A stretch of 64,000 nt of DNA, taken from contig CAVZNR010000030.1 of the NCBI GenBank assembly GCA_963776675.1, positions 1-64,000 on the forward strand, given 5' to 3'. The notes under the pieces were generated by a model that did not search any database, was not told the DNA's origin, and saw nothing but the letters and a program-made list of their open reading frames with translations. Shown piece by piece: positions 51,291 to 61,458 of this stretch. Every line of letters begins with the position of its first letter. Position 1 is the stretch's first letter. The stretch is from Hyphomicrobium_A sp963776675. Its GTDB lineage: Bacteria > Pseudomonadota > Alphaproteobacteria > Rhizobiales > Hyphomicrobiaceae. Both the position numbers and the translations under genes were made by a program.

Positions 51291-53238
51291 ATGAGCGTGA
51301 AGCCAATCAAGACTGCTCTCCTAATCGAGGATAATCCTGCAGACGCGCGCCTATTGCGCGAGCTGTTCAACGAGAAGGGCGCGGACTTTATCGAGCTGGA
51401 GCACGTGGACTGCATGGGTGAGGCCGAGAGGGTCCTTTCGGAGCGCGAGTTTGACATTGTCGTGCTCGATTTGGGATTGCCGGACGCCGATGGCTTAGCA
51501 GCTGTACAGCGAGTGCACAAAGCCGCCCCCCGCGTTCCATTGGTGGTGCTGACCGGCCGGGACGACGAGACGCTAGCCGCACAAGCGTTGCAAGAAGGTG
51601 CGCAGGATTATCTCTTCAAGAGTCAACTAACGACCTGTGACGACCGTGGCCGCAAGCGTCTCCGCGCTAGAATTTCGGGACAACTGTACCCGAGGGGGGA
51701 CTGTCGCGTGATGCGCGTCTTGCTCTGGCACGGCTGGCTTCTTGAGGGGGGCGGCTCCAACGTCTACACGGCCATGGTCGCGCGGGAGCTGCGGGAGCGT
51801 GGATACGACGTTTTGCTCCTCTGCCAGGAAAAGCACCCGGCGCGTTTCGCGTTTGTCGACACATGGGGCACCGTCGACGAACGCGGCGTCTCGGAGCTCA
51901 CACCCACTTCGGCCGAGTCGGCAGCGGGTCGCGTCGTCGCCCTCCGCCCTTTCATCGGCGCCATTTTGCCGGTCTTCGTGATCGACGAATACGAGGACTT
52001 CGACCGCGTGGAGCGGTTCGTCAGTCTGTCGGACGACGAACTCGACGTCTACCTCGACTTCAACATCGGTGCCCTGCACGCCGCTGCCGAGTGGCACGGC
52101 TCGGAGGTGATCGTTGCGGGCCATGCCATTCCCGGGCCGATCATCGCGCGGCGCGCCCTTGGCGCGGGCCGATACATCGCGACGGTTCACGGAAGTGATC
52201 TTGAGTACACTGTCGCTCAGCAGCGCCGGTACGCCCATCTGGCCAGGGAGGGTCTCGAGGGTGCGATTGCCGTGGTCGGCGCTACCCGCTACGTGCTGGC
52301 GAGAACCTGCCAGTTGATACCGGGCATTGCCGCCCGCACGCGGGTGATACCTCCCGGCGTGGATGCCGATCAATTCCGAACGAAACCGCGCGCTGAGGCG
52401 CTTACACAGGTCGCCAGCCTCCTGACAGCCGATACGGAGACCGCGCGCGGACGACCGGATTCACTTGGGGCCGAAATCGATCGCGCGCTCGTAACTCGCG
52501 ACACGAAAGCGCTTGACGCTTTTGCGCATCGGTACGACCAGACGGTGCCCGATCCCGGCGCGTCCACCCGTCTCGCGGCGCTCGCTGCCCATCGAGGTCC
52601 CCTCATCGGCTATTTCGGGAAGCTCATAGTGCAGAAGGGGGTGGAGCGCTTTCTGGAAGGACTTCGCGCTGCTCGGACCGCAAACCCGGGGTGTCATCGT
52701 CGGCTTCGGCCTCTTTCGCGAGTGGCTGGAGGCACTCGCGATCGCACTCGACCGCGGCGACGCCGGGGCGGCGAGATGGCTCGCTGACATGTCCGGCATG
52801 CAGGTCGAGTTCGGGTGCCAGATGGCCGCGCTCTCCGGTTTACGAGGGCGTCTGGACTTTACTGGATGCCTCGACCACCGCTACGCACCGTCTGCGCTCG
52901 CGGCGCTCGATGTCCTGGTCGTTCCGTCGACCCTCAACGAGTCTTTCGGCATGGTTGCCGTTGAGGGAGCGGCCGCCGGTGCGCTCCCTTTGGTTGCCAA
53001 CCATTCCGGACTTGCGGAGGTCGCCGTCGTCCTGGAGGACGCGGTGGACCGCCCGGGTTTGTTCTCATTCGAGCCTGGCAACGGGGCCACTCGTCGACTG
53101 GTCGCCGGCATTGAGCGGATCATGCAGCTGCCGGCAGCAGAGCGATCCGAGCTCCGCCAGAAGGTGGCCGCGTACGTAGCCTCAGAAATGACGTGGGCTC
53201 GGACCGCAGACCACTTGCTCGCCGCGGCCATTCACTAG
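51291..53238 (+). pseudogene. Receiver domain joined to GT4 glycosyltransferase, frameshifted
   Basis: From the ATG at 51291 a CheY-like receiver domain (acidic pair E13-D14 in LLIEDNPADARLL, phosphoacceptor D60, T88, K110) runs to about residue 112. After some 28 unrelated residues it continues in frame into a GT-B glycosyltransferase (MRVLLWHGWLLEGGGSNVY at 51711). The glycosyltransferase frame breaks near 52692 after TANPG. The rest (GFGLFREWLEALAIALDRGD, then VVPSTLNESFGMVAVEGAAA with the GT4 E-x7-E type motif) lies in the next frame and ends at 53238. Dropping one G of the CCCGGGG run restores it. The ATG at 51711 may be the true glycosyltransferase start, making the fusion secondary. 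Confidence 0.75.
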
Positions 53239-53446
53239 TTGCGGGGCGGCACCCGCTCGGGGCCCGTTGCTGAAGTTGAGACCCACCGCGGCGTTGGTCC
53301 GCTTGGTGGGGTGAAGCTGCCGTGTTGCGCTCATACGCCACTCGTCAGCCTTTGACTCATATCTGACGTGGCCAGCATAGTTTGGGTCTTCTCACGCTGC
53401 AGAGCATCACTAGCCACAAATTCAAATTGCGAAATGTTCCGCGCCG

Positions 53447-54862
53447 TCAGTCCAGCGCCTCGATCCCCATCTCGGGACATTGCGAGAGGTCCGAGCCGCC
53501 CTTCTGCGGCAGCTGGCGGGCCAGATCGCGCAGGGCGGTGCGCAGACCCTCTTCGAGCACCGGGTGATAGAAGGGCATGGCCAGCATGTCCTGAACCGTC
53601 AGGCCGCGTTCAATGGCCAGTGCCAGCAGATGCGCCATGTGTTCGGCCGCAGGCACGCACATTTCGGCCCCTTTGAGCCGACCAGTCGTCGTGTCGGCGT
53701 ACAGCCGCATCAGCCCCACATTGCGTTTGGCAATGCGGGCGCGACCCTGGCGGGTGAAATCGGCGCTGCCTATGGTGATGGTGTCGGGGTTGAGATCGGC
53801 CAGGCGCGCGCCCACCCGCGCCACGCCAGGCGCGGAAAAAACGATTGTTAGCTCCGTGCGGCGGCAATAGCTTGCCGGCTGCACGGCCACAGCGTTTTGC
53901 CCTGCGATATGACCCTCGTCGGCAGCCTCATGCAGAAGGGCAAGGTGTCCATTGGCGTCGCCCGCCAGATAGACGGGCAGATCGGCGATCTGCATCGTGG
54001 TTGGGTCCACCGGAGGCATGCCGCGGTCGTCAAGCTCCACGCCCAGCGTTTCCAGCCCCAGCTCGTCAATATTCGGTCGTCGCCCCATCGCAGCCAGAAC
54101 TGCATCGGCGGTGAAACTGTCGCCGACGCCGCTGACGGCGATGCCGTCTTCGGCCTCCGCCAGCTCGACCGCCGCGCCAAGGCGGAAGGAGAATTCTCGG
54201 GCGAGGGCCGTTTGCAGCGCGGCGGTGACCTCCGGATCGGTCAGCCCAGCCAGAGCCTTGACCGCGTCGAACCCCGCCACCTCCAGCCCCAGTCGTGACA
54301 AGGCCTGCGCCATCTCGATGCCGACCGCGCCCATGCCAACAACGGCGATGCGGCGCGGCAGGTCGGGCTGTTCGAACAGGGTGTCGGTGGTCAGGATGAG
54401 GTCACCGAACCGCGCCCAGTCCTTTGGCACGACGGGGCGACTTCCGGTGGCAAGGACGATGCAGCGCGCAGCAATCTCGCGGCCTTCCACCGCCACCCGG
54501 TCCGGCCCCAGAAGCCGCGCCCGCCCGGCAATGGCGCGCGCACCCAGATTGTCACGCACTTTTTCCGGGCCCTTGACGAAATCATCGCGTAGGCGGCGCA
54601 CCCGCGCCAGCACCGCAGGCACGTCGGCAAAAACGGACTCGGCCCCCCTCAGCCCGAAAGCCGAGAAATCATGGCGGCGGTGGAAAACATTTGCGGCCTC
54701 GATCAGCGCCTTGGAGGGCATGCAGCCCACGGCCGCGCACGTCGTCCCCCAAGAGCCGTCATTGACCAGCAGAAAATCCTCGGTCTTTTTGCGCACCGCG
54801 CGCATGGCGGAAAGGCCCGCCGTGCCCGCCCCGATGATGATGACATCCACATGTTCGCGCAT
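53447..54862 (-). CDS. Dihydrolipoamide dehydrogenase-like pyridine nucleotide-disulphide oxidoreductase
   Basis: A 471-residue flavoprotein disulphide reductase. The FAD motif is VDVIIIGAGTAGLSAMRAVR. The redox pair C42/C47 lies in TTCAAVGCMPSKALI, a variant of the usual GGTCLNVGC. The NAD motif is RIAVVGMGAVGIEMAQALS, the second FAD contact is LPVYLAGDANGHLALLHEAA, and the catalytic His-Glu pair is in PFYHPVLEEGLRTAL. This divergent subgroup occurs as a stand-alone enzyme, so the electron acceptor may not be lipoamide. It lies on the same strand as the DsbA-family and alcohol dehydrogenase genes. Confidence 0.9.
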   Translation of the reverse strand: MREHVDVIIIGAGTAGLSAMRAVRKKTEDFLLVNDGSWGTTCAAVGCMPSKALIEAANVFHRRHDFSAFGLRGAESVFADVPAVLARVRRLRDDFVKGPEKVRDNLGARAIAGRARLLGPDRVAVEGREIAARCIVLATGSRPVVPKDWARFGDLILTTDTLFEQPDLPRRIAVVGMGAVGIEMAQALSRLGLEVAGFDAVKALAGLTDPEVTAALQTALAREFSFRLGAAVELAEAEDGIAVSGVGDSFTADAVLAAMGRRPNIDELGLETLGVELDDRGMPPVDPTTMQIADLPVYLAGDANGHLALLHEAADEGHIAGQNAVAVQPASYCRRTELTIVFSAPGVARVGARLADLNPDTITIGSADFTRQGRARIAKRNVGLMRLYADTTTGRLKGAEMCVPAAEHMAHLLALAIERGLTVQDMLAMPFYHPVLEEGLRTALRDLARQLPQKGGSDLSQCPEMGIEALD

Positions 54863-54987
54863 CTGCTGACCTCTCTTCGGTCGGCGTCGTGGTGCCGGCC
54901 ACCTTATTGGCGCGCGTCGATGAGGGGATCGAGTAAGCAGGCGACTTGTTGCACGGCCTCACGGCAGAAGTCGATCTGCAGCAGACT

Positions 54988-55677
54988 TCAGCACCAACTG
55001 GCTTCACTTGCGTCCGGGGAGCGCAAAAGTTCCTGAATGTTGGCTTCAATCAGGCGGAATCCAACGTTCCCATAAAGCTTCTGGCGGCCCTCGTTTAGGA
55101 CGAAGCTCGGACTTCCTTCGATCCGCATCTTGTCGGCATCTTGATAGTCTGCAGCGAGCTTGGCAAATGCGGTGCCAGAGTGGATGCACTGCTCGACCGC
55201 GGCCAGATCAACGCCGAGGGGTTCGGCTACTTGGCACTGGACATCCCAACGACCGATGTCGCGACAGTCCCGGAAAAACGCGGTGCGAAATGCACTCAAT
55301 ACCTGACCGAACACATGCCCTGACGGACAGTCATTTTTCTCTGCCGCTCCTTGTATTGTTTGCTGGACGGATTTCATGAACAGATGTGCACTTGCCGAGG
55401 TTGCCGGGCGTGTCCTTAGCCAGATCTCTGGGTGGATCTCGATATGCGAAAAGCGCTTCGCCACCTCCTGCAAATGTGCATTGAACCCGTGGTATCCGCC
55501 CCGGTCCTTCCAGGTGGAGGTGATTTTTCCATCTGTGTCTCCAAAGACCGAGCAGAACCGGTACTCTATCCGGACAGCATCGCCGTACTTCTTTTCGACG
55601 GCCTCTATGCGGGCTTGCGATGCGTAAGCCCAGATGCACAAGACGTCGGAGAAATATGTAATCTCGACTAGGTTCAT
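54988..55677 (-). CDS. DsbA-family thioredoxin-fold protein (FrnE/HCCA isomerase-like)
   Basis: A 229-residue DsbA-like protein from the ATG at 55675-55677 (MNLVEITYFSDVLCIWAYAS). The thioredoxin fold with helical insertion is that of FrnE and 2-hydroxychromene-2-carboxylate isomerase. The active-site position reads CIWA rather than CPWC, so it is likely not a plain disulphide oxidase. The cis-proline loop is EGSPSFVLNEGRQKLYGNVG. No signal peptide, so cytosolic. It ends 125 bases before the flavoprotein start and follows the alcohol dehydrogenase gene by 43 bases. Confidence 0.87.
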   Translation of the reverse strand: MNLVEITYFSDVLCIWAYASQARIEAVEKKYGDAVRIEYRFCSVFGDTDGKITSTWKDRGGYHGFNAHLQEVAKRFSHIEIHPEIWLRTRPATSASAHLFMKSVQQTIQGAAEKNDCPSGHVFGQVLSAFRTAFFRDCRDIGRWDVQCQVAEPLGVDLAAVEQCIHSGTAFAKLAADYQDADKMRIEGSPSFVLNEGRQKLYGNVGFRLIEANIQELLRSPDASEASWC

Positions 55678-55720
55678 CTGAGGCCACCTCTCGCCTTGGA
55701 AATCCGCCCGCGCGCACAAA

Positions 55721-56842
55721 TCAGGTTGTGATGATGACCTTTAGCGCCTTGGTCTCGGCGGCATTGCTAAAGGTCTCGTAGGCCTTCTCGCCGTCCGCCA
55801 GCGTAAAGCGGTGCGTGATCAGTAGCGCCGGATCGATCTTCCTCGCTGCGACGGTCTTGAACAGCATCGGAATGGTCGCAGTGTCGACCAGACGCGTGGT
55901 GATCGAAATGTTGCGGTCCCACAGGGCTTCCAGATGCAGACTGGCGGGTTTGCCGTGGACACCGATATTGGCGATGGTGCCACCCGCCGCGACCAGCTTC
56001 TCGCAGAGCTCGAATGTTGCGGGTATGCCAACGGCCTCGATTGCCGTATCGACCCCTGCGCCGTCGGTGAGCGTCATCACCGCCTCCACGGCCCTACCAT
56101 CGGTCGAGTTGATAGTGTCGGTGGCACCGAGCTTGCGGGCAATCTCCAGTCGGTTGTCGTCGAGGTCGATCATGATGATCGACGCCGGCGAGTAGAACTG
56201 CGCCGTCAGAAGGGCCGCCAGGCCGATCGGCCCCGAACCGACGATGGCGACTGAGCTGCCTGGTTGGACCTTGCCGTTCAGGACGCCGCATTCGAAACCG
56301 GTCGGGAGGATGTCGCTCAGCATCACCAGCGCCTCTTCATTGGCACCTTCTGAGATGTGGTAGAGGCTCATGTCCGCGTGAGGCGTGCGGACGTATTCGG
56401 CCTGTGTCCCGTCGATCGCATTGCCGAGTATCCAGCCGCCGGTGGTGCAATGCGAATACATCTGCTTCCTGCAGAAGGCGCAGGTCCCGCAGGCGCTGAC
56501 GCAGGAGATCAACACATGGTCTCCCGGCTTGAAGCCGGTGACGGCGGCGCCCACGCTGTCGATCACGCCGACGCCCTCATGGCCCAGGATACGGCCCGGT
56601 GTTGCCGTCGGAACATCACCTTTCAGGATGTGCAGGTCGGTGCCGCAGATCGTGGTCTGCGTGACCCGCACGATTGCATCTCCGGGAGCTTTGATGACCG
56701 ACTTGGGGCAATCCTGCAGCTTGATCTGGCCGGTCCCAGCATAGACCATTGCCTTCATCCGGGTGACGCCTCCACGATCGTTGGCCGGTGTGGTGTCGGC
56801 GGAACGGGGCGCTTTGGGATTCGATTTCAACGTCGTGGTCAT
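55721..56842 (-). CDS. Zn-dependent alcohol dehydrogenase-family protein
   Basis: A 373-residue medium-chain dehydrogenase. The catalytic zinc site is in TTICGTDLHILKGD and ILGHEGVGVIDSVG. The structural zinc cysteines are in CVSACGTCAFCRKQMYSHC, and the NAD motif is SVAIVGSGPIGLAALLTAQF. This subgroup acts on small alcohols in several bacteria, and the substrate is open. The ATG at 56842 has GGAG seven bases upstream and is kept, although the conserved core begins at MKAMVYAGTGQIKL, 28 residues in. It heads a minus-strand set with the DsbA-like and flavoprotein genes. Confidence 0.92.
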   Translation of the reverse strand: MTTTLKSNPKAPRSADTTPANDRGGVTRMKAMVYAGTGQIKLQDCPKSVIKAPGDAIVRVTQTTICGTDLHILKGDVPTATPGRILGHEGVGVIDSVGAAVTGFKPGDHVLISCVSACGTCAFCRKQMYSHCTTGGWILGNAIDGTQAEYVRTPHADMSLYHISEGANEEALVMLSDILPTGFECGVLNGKVQPGSSVAIVGSGPIGLAALLTAQFYSPASIIMIDLDDNRLEIARKLGATDTINSTDGRAVEAVMTLTDGAGVDTAIEAVGIPATFELCEKLVAAGGTIANIGVHGKPASLHLEALWDRNISITTRLVDTATIPMLFKTVAARKIDPALLITHRFTLADGEKAYETFSNAAETKALKVIITT

Positions 56843-57520
56843 GACGGGTCTCCATGTGGCTGTCTTCGATAAGGGTGCGACCCGCCGACGGGTGGTCGGA
56901 CCGGACGAACGGCGACGCCGGTACCCGCTAGATCACGAGCCGGGGGCGGACATGCGCTTTGCTGGTGGGAGTGTCGCCTGCCACGATGCATTGCACACTG
57001 ATCCACATTGGTGGGAGGGCGGGAATTGTCCGCTACCGGTAACTCCTGCTAATATTGGCGCAGCCTTCGCGGCGGCGACCAGTACCTCTGCCGCAGGCCT
57101 ATCGATGGCGCGGCCAGGGAGCTGGCTCTCGCTCTGGCCAAAACATCCAAATCGGGGGTGGGTACTCGCTCGTGGATCGGATCAGACGCGGCCCGGCCCT
57201 TTTGCTACTGTGTGTTCGACATTTAGCCAGCGCCTATTTCCGGTGATCAGAACAGTGCCGCGTGCTCTGACTTGCCGCTCGCTCGAGTGGGAGCGGCGCG
57301 GACGCATAAGCCGCCACAGGCACAAAGCAAACCCTAAATCGCGCTGCATTCTTTTCAATTTGATCACAAAATCGCAGACGTTCCCGGGGAAATATTGATC
57401 GCGTGCATATCGGTTGCATAAATACTTCATGCCTACATCAGACGGGCACGACCTCATCTCGCATCGCACATTGGCTGCAAGAAGGTGTGAAGCGGTCCAG
57501 CCCTCAGTGTAGGTCGAAAA
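56843..57520. other. Divergent intergenic region (678 bases)
   Basis: No gene is supported. It separates the alcohol dehydrogenase gene from the GGDEF gene. AT-rich patches occur near 57345-57425, including TTTGATCACAAAAT, a poor half-match to an FNR/FixK box. Short frames here have no ribosome-binding sites. Confidence 0.45.
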
Positions 57521-58532
57521 ATGTCGAATGCCTCCTCGCAAAGCAAAGAAATCCTGTCTCCGCCGACGCCGCCCGAAGACCGCGGCTTGGCGGCTGATCT
57601 CGCGCGGGCCCAGAAGCAGCTAGAAATCCTCAATAGCTGCTTCGACATGACCCTCAACAACACGGGCCGCGGCCTGGCAGCTTTCGACGCCGAGAAGCAC
57701 TTAGTTCATTGCAATAGGCGTTATGCGGAGATCCTTGACCTTCCCGAGCGCCTGACAAGCTCAGGGATACCGTTTGCCAACATTGCTCGGCACGTGATTG
57801 GAATATCCGATCATGATGAGTCCGACGCGGCCGCAGATCAAAGCGACTGGATCGAAGACCACATGGCCAAGTTGGCACGTGGCGAGGCCAATTCATACAC
57901 GTCGCACTTAAGTAGTGGGCAGTGCGGTTCACATCACCAGTCATCCGCTTGCCGGCGGCGGTTGGTTGGATATTCAGGACGATGTGGTCGAGAGGCGCGA
58001 GCAGCAGCAGACCATCGAATGGCACGCAAAGAACGACCCCCTAACCGAAGTCGCCAACCCGCTGTATTTCGGCGATGAGCTGGAGAATGCTCTCCGCCAG
58101 CTGAAACTTGGAATAACATTCGCCCTTCATTGGGTAGATGTCGACCGATTTGCGGAGATCAACGAAACATACGGTCGCCGGGTCGGCGATGCAGTGCTTA
58201 AGACCGTTGCCCAGCGACTGCTCAAGAGCGTACGCAAAGATGATTTCGTCGCGCGTTTGGGTGGCGACGAATTTGCCATCATCCAAGCTGGGGTTAAGAC
58301 AGAGGCAGATGCGATACGGCTGACGAAACACATGCTACGAGCCATCAGCGCGCCATGTCATGTCCTCGGATACGACTTACTAATCACAGCAAGCGTTGGT
58401 GTCGTTCTCGCGCCTGAGCACGGTACGAGCTCGCTCGAATTGATGAAAAATATCTATCTTGCTTTGTATGCTGCCAAGGCTGCGGGTCGGAATACCCATG
58501 CGGTCTTCCAAGAAAAGCGAGGCGACGCCTAA
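57521..58532 (+). pseudogene. PAS-GGDEF diguanylate cyclase, frameshifted
   Basis: From the ATG at 57521 a coiled segment and PAS_7-type sensor (FDMTLNNTGRGLAAFDAEKH, CNRRYAEILDLPERL) run to about 57910, then the frame fails and stops at 58078. The remainder of the sensor (ITSHPLAGGGWLDIQDDVVE) and the GGDEF domain (VARLGGDEFAIIQ, ITASVGVVLAPEHGTSSLEL) continue in the next frame to 58532. Skipping one base near 57915-57920 joins them. The GGDEF motif is intact, so the repaired protein should make cyclic di-GMP. No EAL domain is present. Confidence 0.83.
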
Positions 58533-58707
58533 CGGGCGACATGAGGATGCCGCAGGTGGAACGAACGCTCCCTTTGGTGGATGATTTTCCCCTATAGCGC
58601 CGCCACGCTCCGAAATACCTCACCGCGACGCCGCATCAAACCATCCGGCTCTCGCTGAGATTCAGATTTTGCACCAGCGTCTGCATCAATGTGCAAGGAA
58701 CTTGCTG

Positions 58708-61458
58708 ATGACTTCCACGCGGCGCGAGCCGTACCTTGACCTTGAGCGGGCCGACAAAGCGCTTCGGCGCGCCCACGATCGGTTGGCGACAATATCCTCG
58801 ATCAGCAAATCCAACGCGCTTCTCTCAGGTGACGTCGAGAGTCTGGCGCACGAAATAACTGAGCTCGGCGCCGGTGCAATGGGCTGTGAGCGTGTCAACG
58901 TCTGGCTATTCGATGACTTGGAAGCCGAGCTCACCTGCATTGACCTTTTCGAGGCTACGGCGAAGCGGCACTCGTCTGGCGCTGTGCTGCACGAGAGCGA
59001 GTACGGTCCCGAGTTCCGTACTCTAAAGGCCGCGAAATATGTCGACGCGAACGACGCGCTTACCGACCCGAGGACGATTGGTTACGTCGAGACCTACGTC
59101 AAGCCGCTCGGGATAACGTCCATGCTCGACGTCGCGGTCCAGACTTCAACGCGGACGTTCGGCCTCATCTGCTTCGAGCACGTCGGAAAGCCTCACATCT
59201 GGGAAAAGGACGAGATCGCCTTCGCTAGCCGGCTCTCGGACAAGTTTGCACTCGCCATAACCAACAAGAGGCGTATCGCTGCGGAGCAGGCCTTGCGCTC
59301 GAGCGAGCGCCAGCTCTCCAACGCGCTTGCCATGGCCCGGGCCGGCGGCTGGGAATTCGACCCGGCAACGAACCTTTTCACATTCAACGAGAACTTCTAC
59401 CGCATCTTCGGCACGACCGCTGAAGAGGTCGGCGGCTACACGATGAGCCCCGAGGAGTACTTCCGGCGCTTTGTGCATCCCGACGATCTCGAGGTCATGG
59501 GCAAGGAGGTCGCAGCTGCACTCGCCGCAATGGATCCGAACTACAGCCGGGAGATCGAGCACCGCTTTCTCTACGCCAACGGAGAGACGGGCTGCATGGC
59601 GGTGCGTTTCTTCATCATCAAGGACGCAGAAGGCCACACGATCAAGATCTATGGCGTCGATCAGGACATCACCGCGCGAAAGAAAATGGAGCACGCGCTC
59701 GCTCTATCGAACACTGTGCGCGCGACCACCATGGAGACATCGCTCGATGGGATCCTGGTGGTCGACGACCATGCAAAAATCATCACTTACAACCGCAATT
59801 TCATTACGTTGTTCGGGATCCCCCAAGAGCTTGTCGAAACTGGCAAGGACGAACCGGTGCTGGCTCACGTGGCCGGAGAAGCGAAGGATCCGGAAAAATT
59901 TCTCGCTAAGGTCAAGTACTACTACGAGCATCAGGGCGAGGTCGGTCACGACGAGATCGAGATCAAGGACGGGCGCATCTTCGATCGCGACACGGCCTGC
60001 CTCTATGACAAGGGAAACTATATCGGGCGCGTCTGGTTTTTTCGCGACATCACGGACCGCAAGCAGTCCGAGGCGGTCATCGTCCACATGGCGCGCTACG
60101 ACGCTCTGACAGGCCTCGCCAACCGCCGTGTCTTCGTCGAGGAGCTCGAGCGTGCGATAGCTCAGGCCCGCCGGAGTGAAAAAGGCCTCGCCGTCCTCTA
60201 TCTTGACCTTGATCACTTCAAGGATGTGAACGATACGCTTGGCCACCCAGTCGGCGACGAGCTCCTCAAAGCTGTGGCCCACCGGCTGCGTGCGAACATG
60301 CGCGTGCCCGATACGGTGGCGCGCTTCGGTGGAGACGAGTTTGCCGTGGTGATGTCGGACCTGGCGGATCCTGCCGATGCCGCAATACTAGCGGAAAAGC
60401 TGCTCAAATGTGTGGCCGAGCCATACCACCTCGGAGCAAATGAAGTTTGCAGCGGCACCAGTATCGGCATCGCTACCTACGGTGCCGACTCGCCCGACGC
60501 CGAGTCCATTCTTACCCATGCCGACGTCGCCCTCTATCGCGCTAAGAACGAGGGGCGAGGAACCTTCCGTTTCTTCACGGACGCGATGGACCGCGAGGTC
60601 AAGGCCCGCGTGACGCTTGCTGCCGAGCTGCACCAGGCAATCGCGGCCGAGCAGTTCACACTCTACTACCAGCCCGAGGTCGACATCGACACAGGGCATA
60701 TCATCGGGCTTGAGGCGCTCGTTCGCTGGAAGCACCCGCAGCGCGGCCTGCTGGGCCCCGGCGAGTTCATTCCGGCCGCGGAGGAGAGCGGTCTCATCGT
60801 GCCGCTCGGACGCTGGATCTTGCAGGCCGCCTGTCGGCAGACCCGGGAGTGGATCGATCTCGGCATCGCTCCAAGTTTCGTCGCCGTCAACCTGTCCATA
60901 CTGCAGTTCAAGTCGACGCAGGACCTCGAGACGGACATTGCCGCCGCGCAGGCGGAGTTCGGCTTGCCGCGGCGCATGCTTGAAGTCGAGTTGACAGAAA
61001 CGGTGCTGATGGACGCCACGCACCGCAATAGCGGTATCCTGCAGAGGTTGCGCGCCGGGGGCGTCCGTATAGCGATCGACGACTTCGGCACCGGTTACTC
61101 GTCACTCGAGTACCTGCGGAGACTTTCGATCGACCGCATCAAGATCGCGCAGGAGTTCATTGCCGATCTCGACGCCGAGCCGAGTAGCGGACCAATTGTC
61201 AAAGCCGCACTGGCTCTTGCGGGCGCGTTCGAACTCGGCGTCATCGCCGAAGGCGTCGAGACCAAGGCGCAGCTTGAGCTGCTGCGATCCTGGGGATGCC
61301 GCGAGGCTCAAGGCTTCTATTTCGCTAAGCCGGGAACACCTCAAGAGATCACCATACTGCTGCGCGAGGGGTGCATTCTCCCGCCGCGGCTGGCGCTTAC
61401 CTCGCCGGCCGAGATGGGATGCTCCGAGGCCGAGCCGCGGCGACACCGTAGATCTTGA
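58708..61458 (+). CDS. GAF-PAS-PAS-GGDEF-EAL cyclic-di-GMP turnover protein
   Basis: A 916-residue cytosolic protein with a GAF domain (about 20-190), a PAS domain (about 205-330, AGGWEFDPATNLFTFNENFY) and a second PAS_7-like domain (about 335-455, LDGILVVDDHAKIITYNRNF). A GGDEF domain (about 465-630, RFGGDEFAVVM) and an EAL domain (about 640-890) follow. EAL residues are present: GLEALVRW, ELTETVLM, DDFGTGYSSLEYL and GVIAEGVET. Both synthesis and hydrolysis of cyclic di-GMP are possible. The ATG at 58708 has AAGGAA eight bases upstream. An earlier ATG adds 13 residues. It is soluble, so signals are probably sensed in the cytosol. Confidence 0.94.
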   Translation: MTSTRREPYLDLERADKALRRAHDRLATISSISKSNALLSGDVESLAHEITELGAGAMGCERVNVWLFDDLEAELTCIDLFEATAKRHSSGAVLHESEYGPEFRTLKAAKYVDANDALTDPRTIGYVETYVKPLGITSMLDVAVQTSTRTFGLICFEHVGKPHIWEKDEIAFASRLSDKFALAITNKRRIAAEQALRSSERQLSNALAMARAGGWEFDPATNLFTFNENFYRIFGTTAEEVGGYTMSPEEYFRRFVHPDDLEVMGKEVAAALAAMDPNYSREIEHRFLYANGETGCMAVRFFIIKDAEGHTIKIYGVDQDITARKKMEHALALSNTVRATTMETSLDGILVVDDHAKIITYNRNFITLFGIPQELVETGKDEPVLAHVAGEAKDPEKFLAKVKYYYEHQGEVGHDEIEIKDGRIFDRDTACLYDKGNYIGRVWFFRDITDRKQSEAVIVHMARYDALTGLANRRVFVEELERAIAQARRSEKGLAVLYLDLDHFKDVNDTLGHPVGDELLKAVAHRLRANMRVPDTVARFGGDEFAVVMSDLADPADAAILAEKLLKCVAEPYHLGANEVCSGTSIGIATYGADSPDAESILTHADVALYRAKNEGRGTFRFFTDAMDREVKARVTLAAELHQAIAAEQFTLYYQPEVDIDTGHIIGLEALVRWKHPQRGLLGPGEFIPAAEESGLIVPLGRWILQAACRQTREWIDLGIAPSFVAVNLSILQFKSTQDLETDIAAAQAEFGLPRRMLEVELTETVLMDATHRNSGILQRLRAGGVRIAIDDFGTGYSSLEYLRRLSIDRIKIAQEFIADLDAEPSSGPIVKAALALAGAFELGVIAEGVETKAQLELLRSWGCREAQGFYFAKPGTPQEITILLREGCILPPRLALTSPAEMGCSEAEPRRHRRS

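Noticed and set aside
56843..57520. FNR/FixK box near the energy island
   Set aside because: Only half-matches such as TTTGATCACAAAAT were found, without the second half-site.
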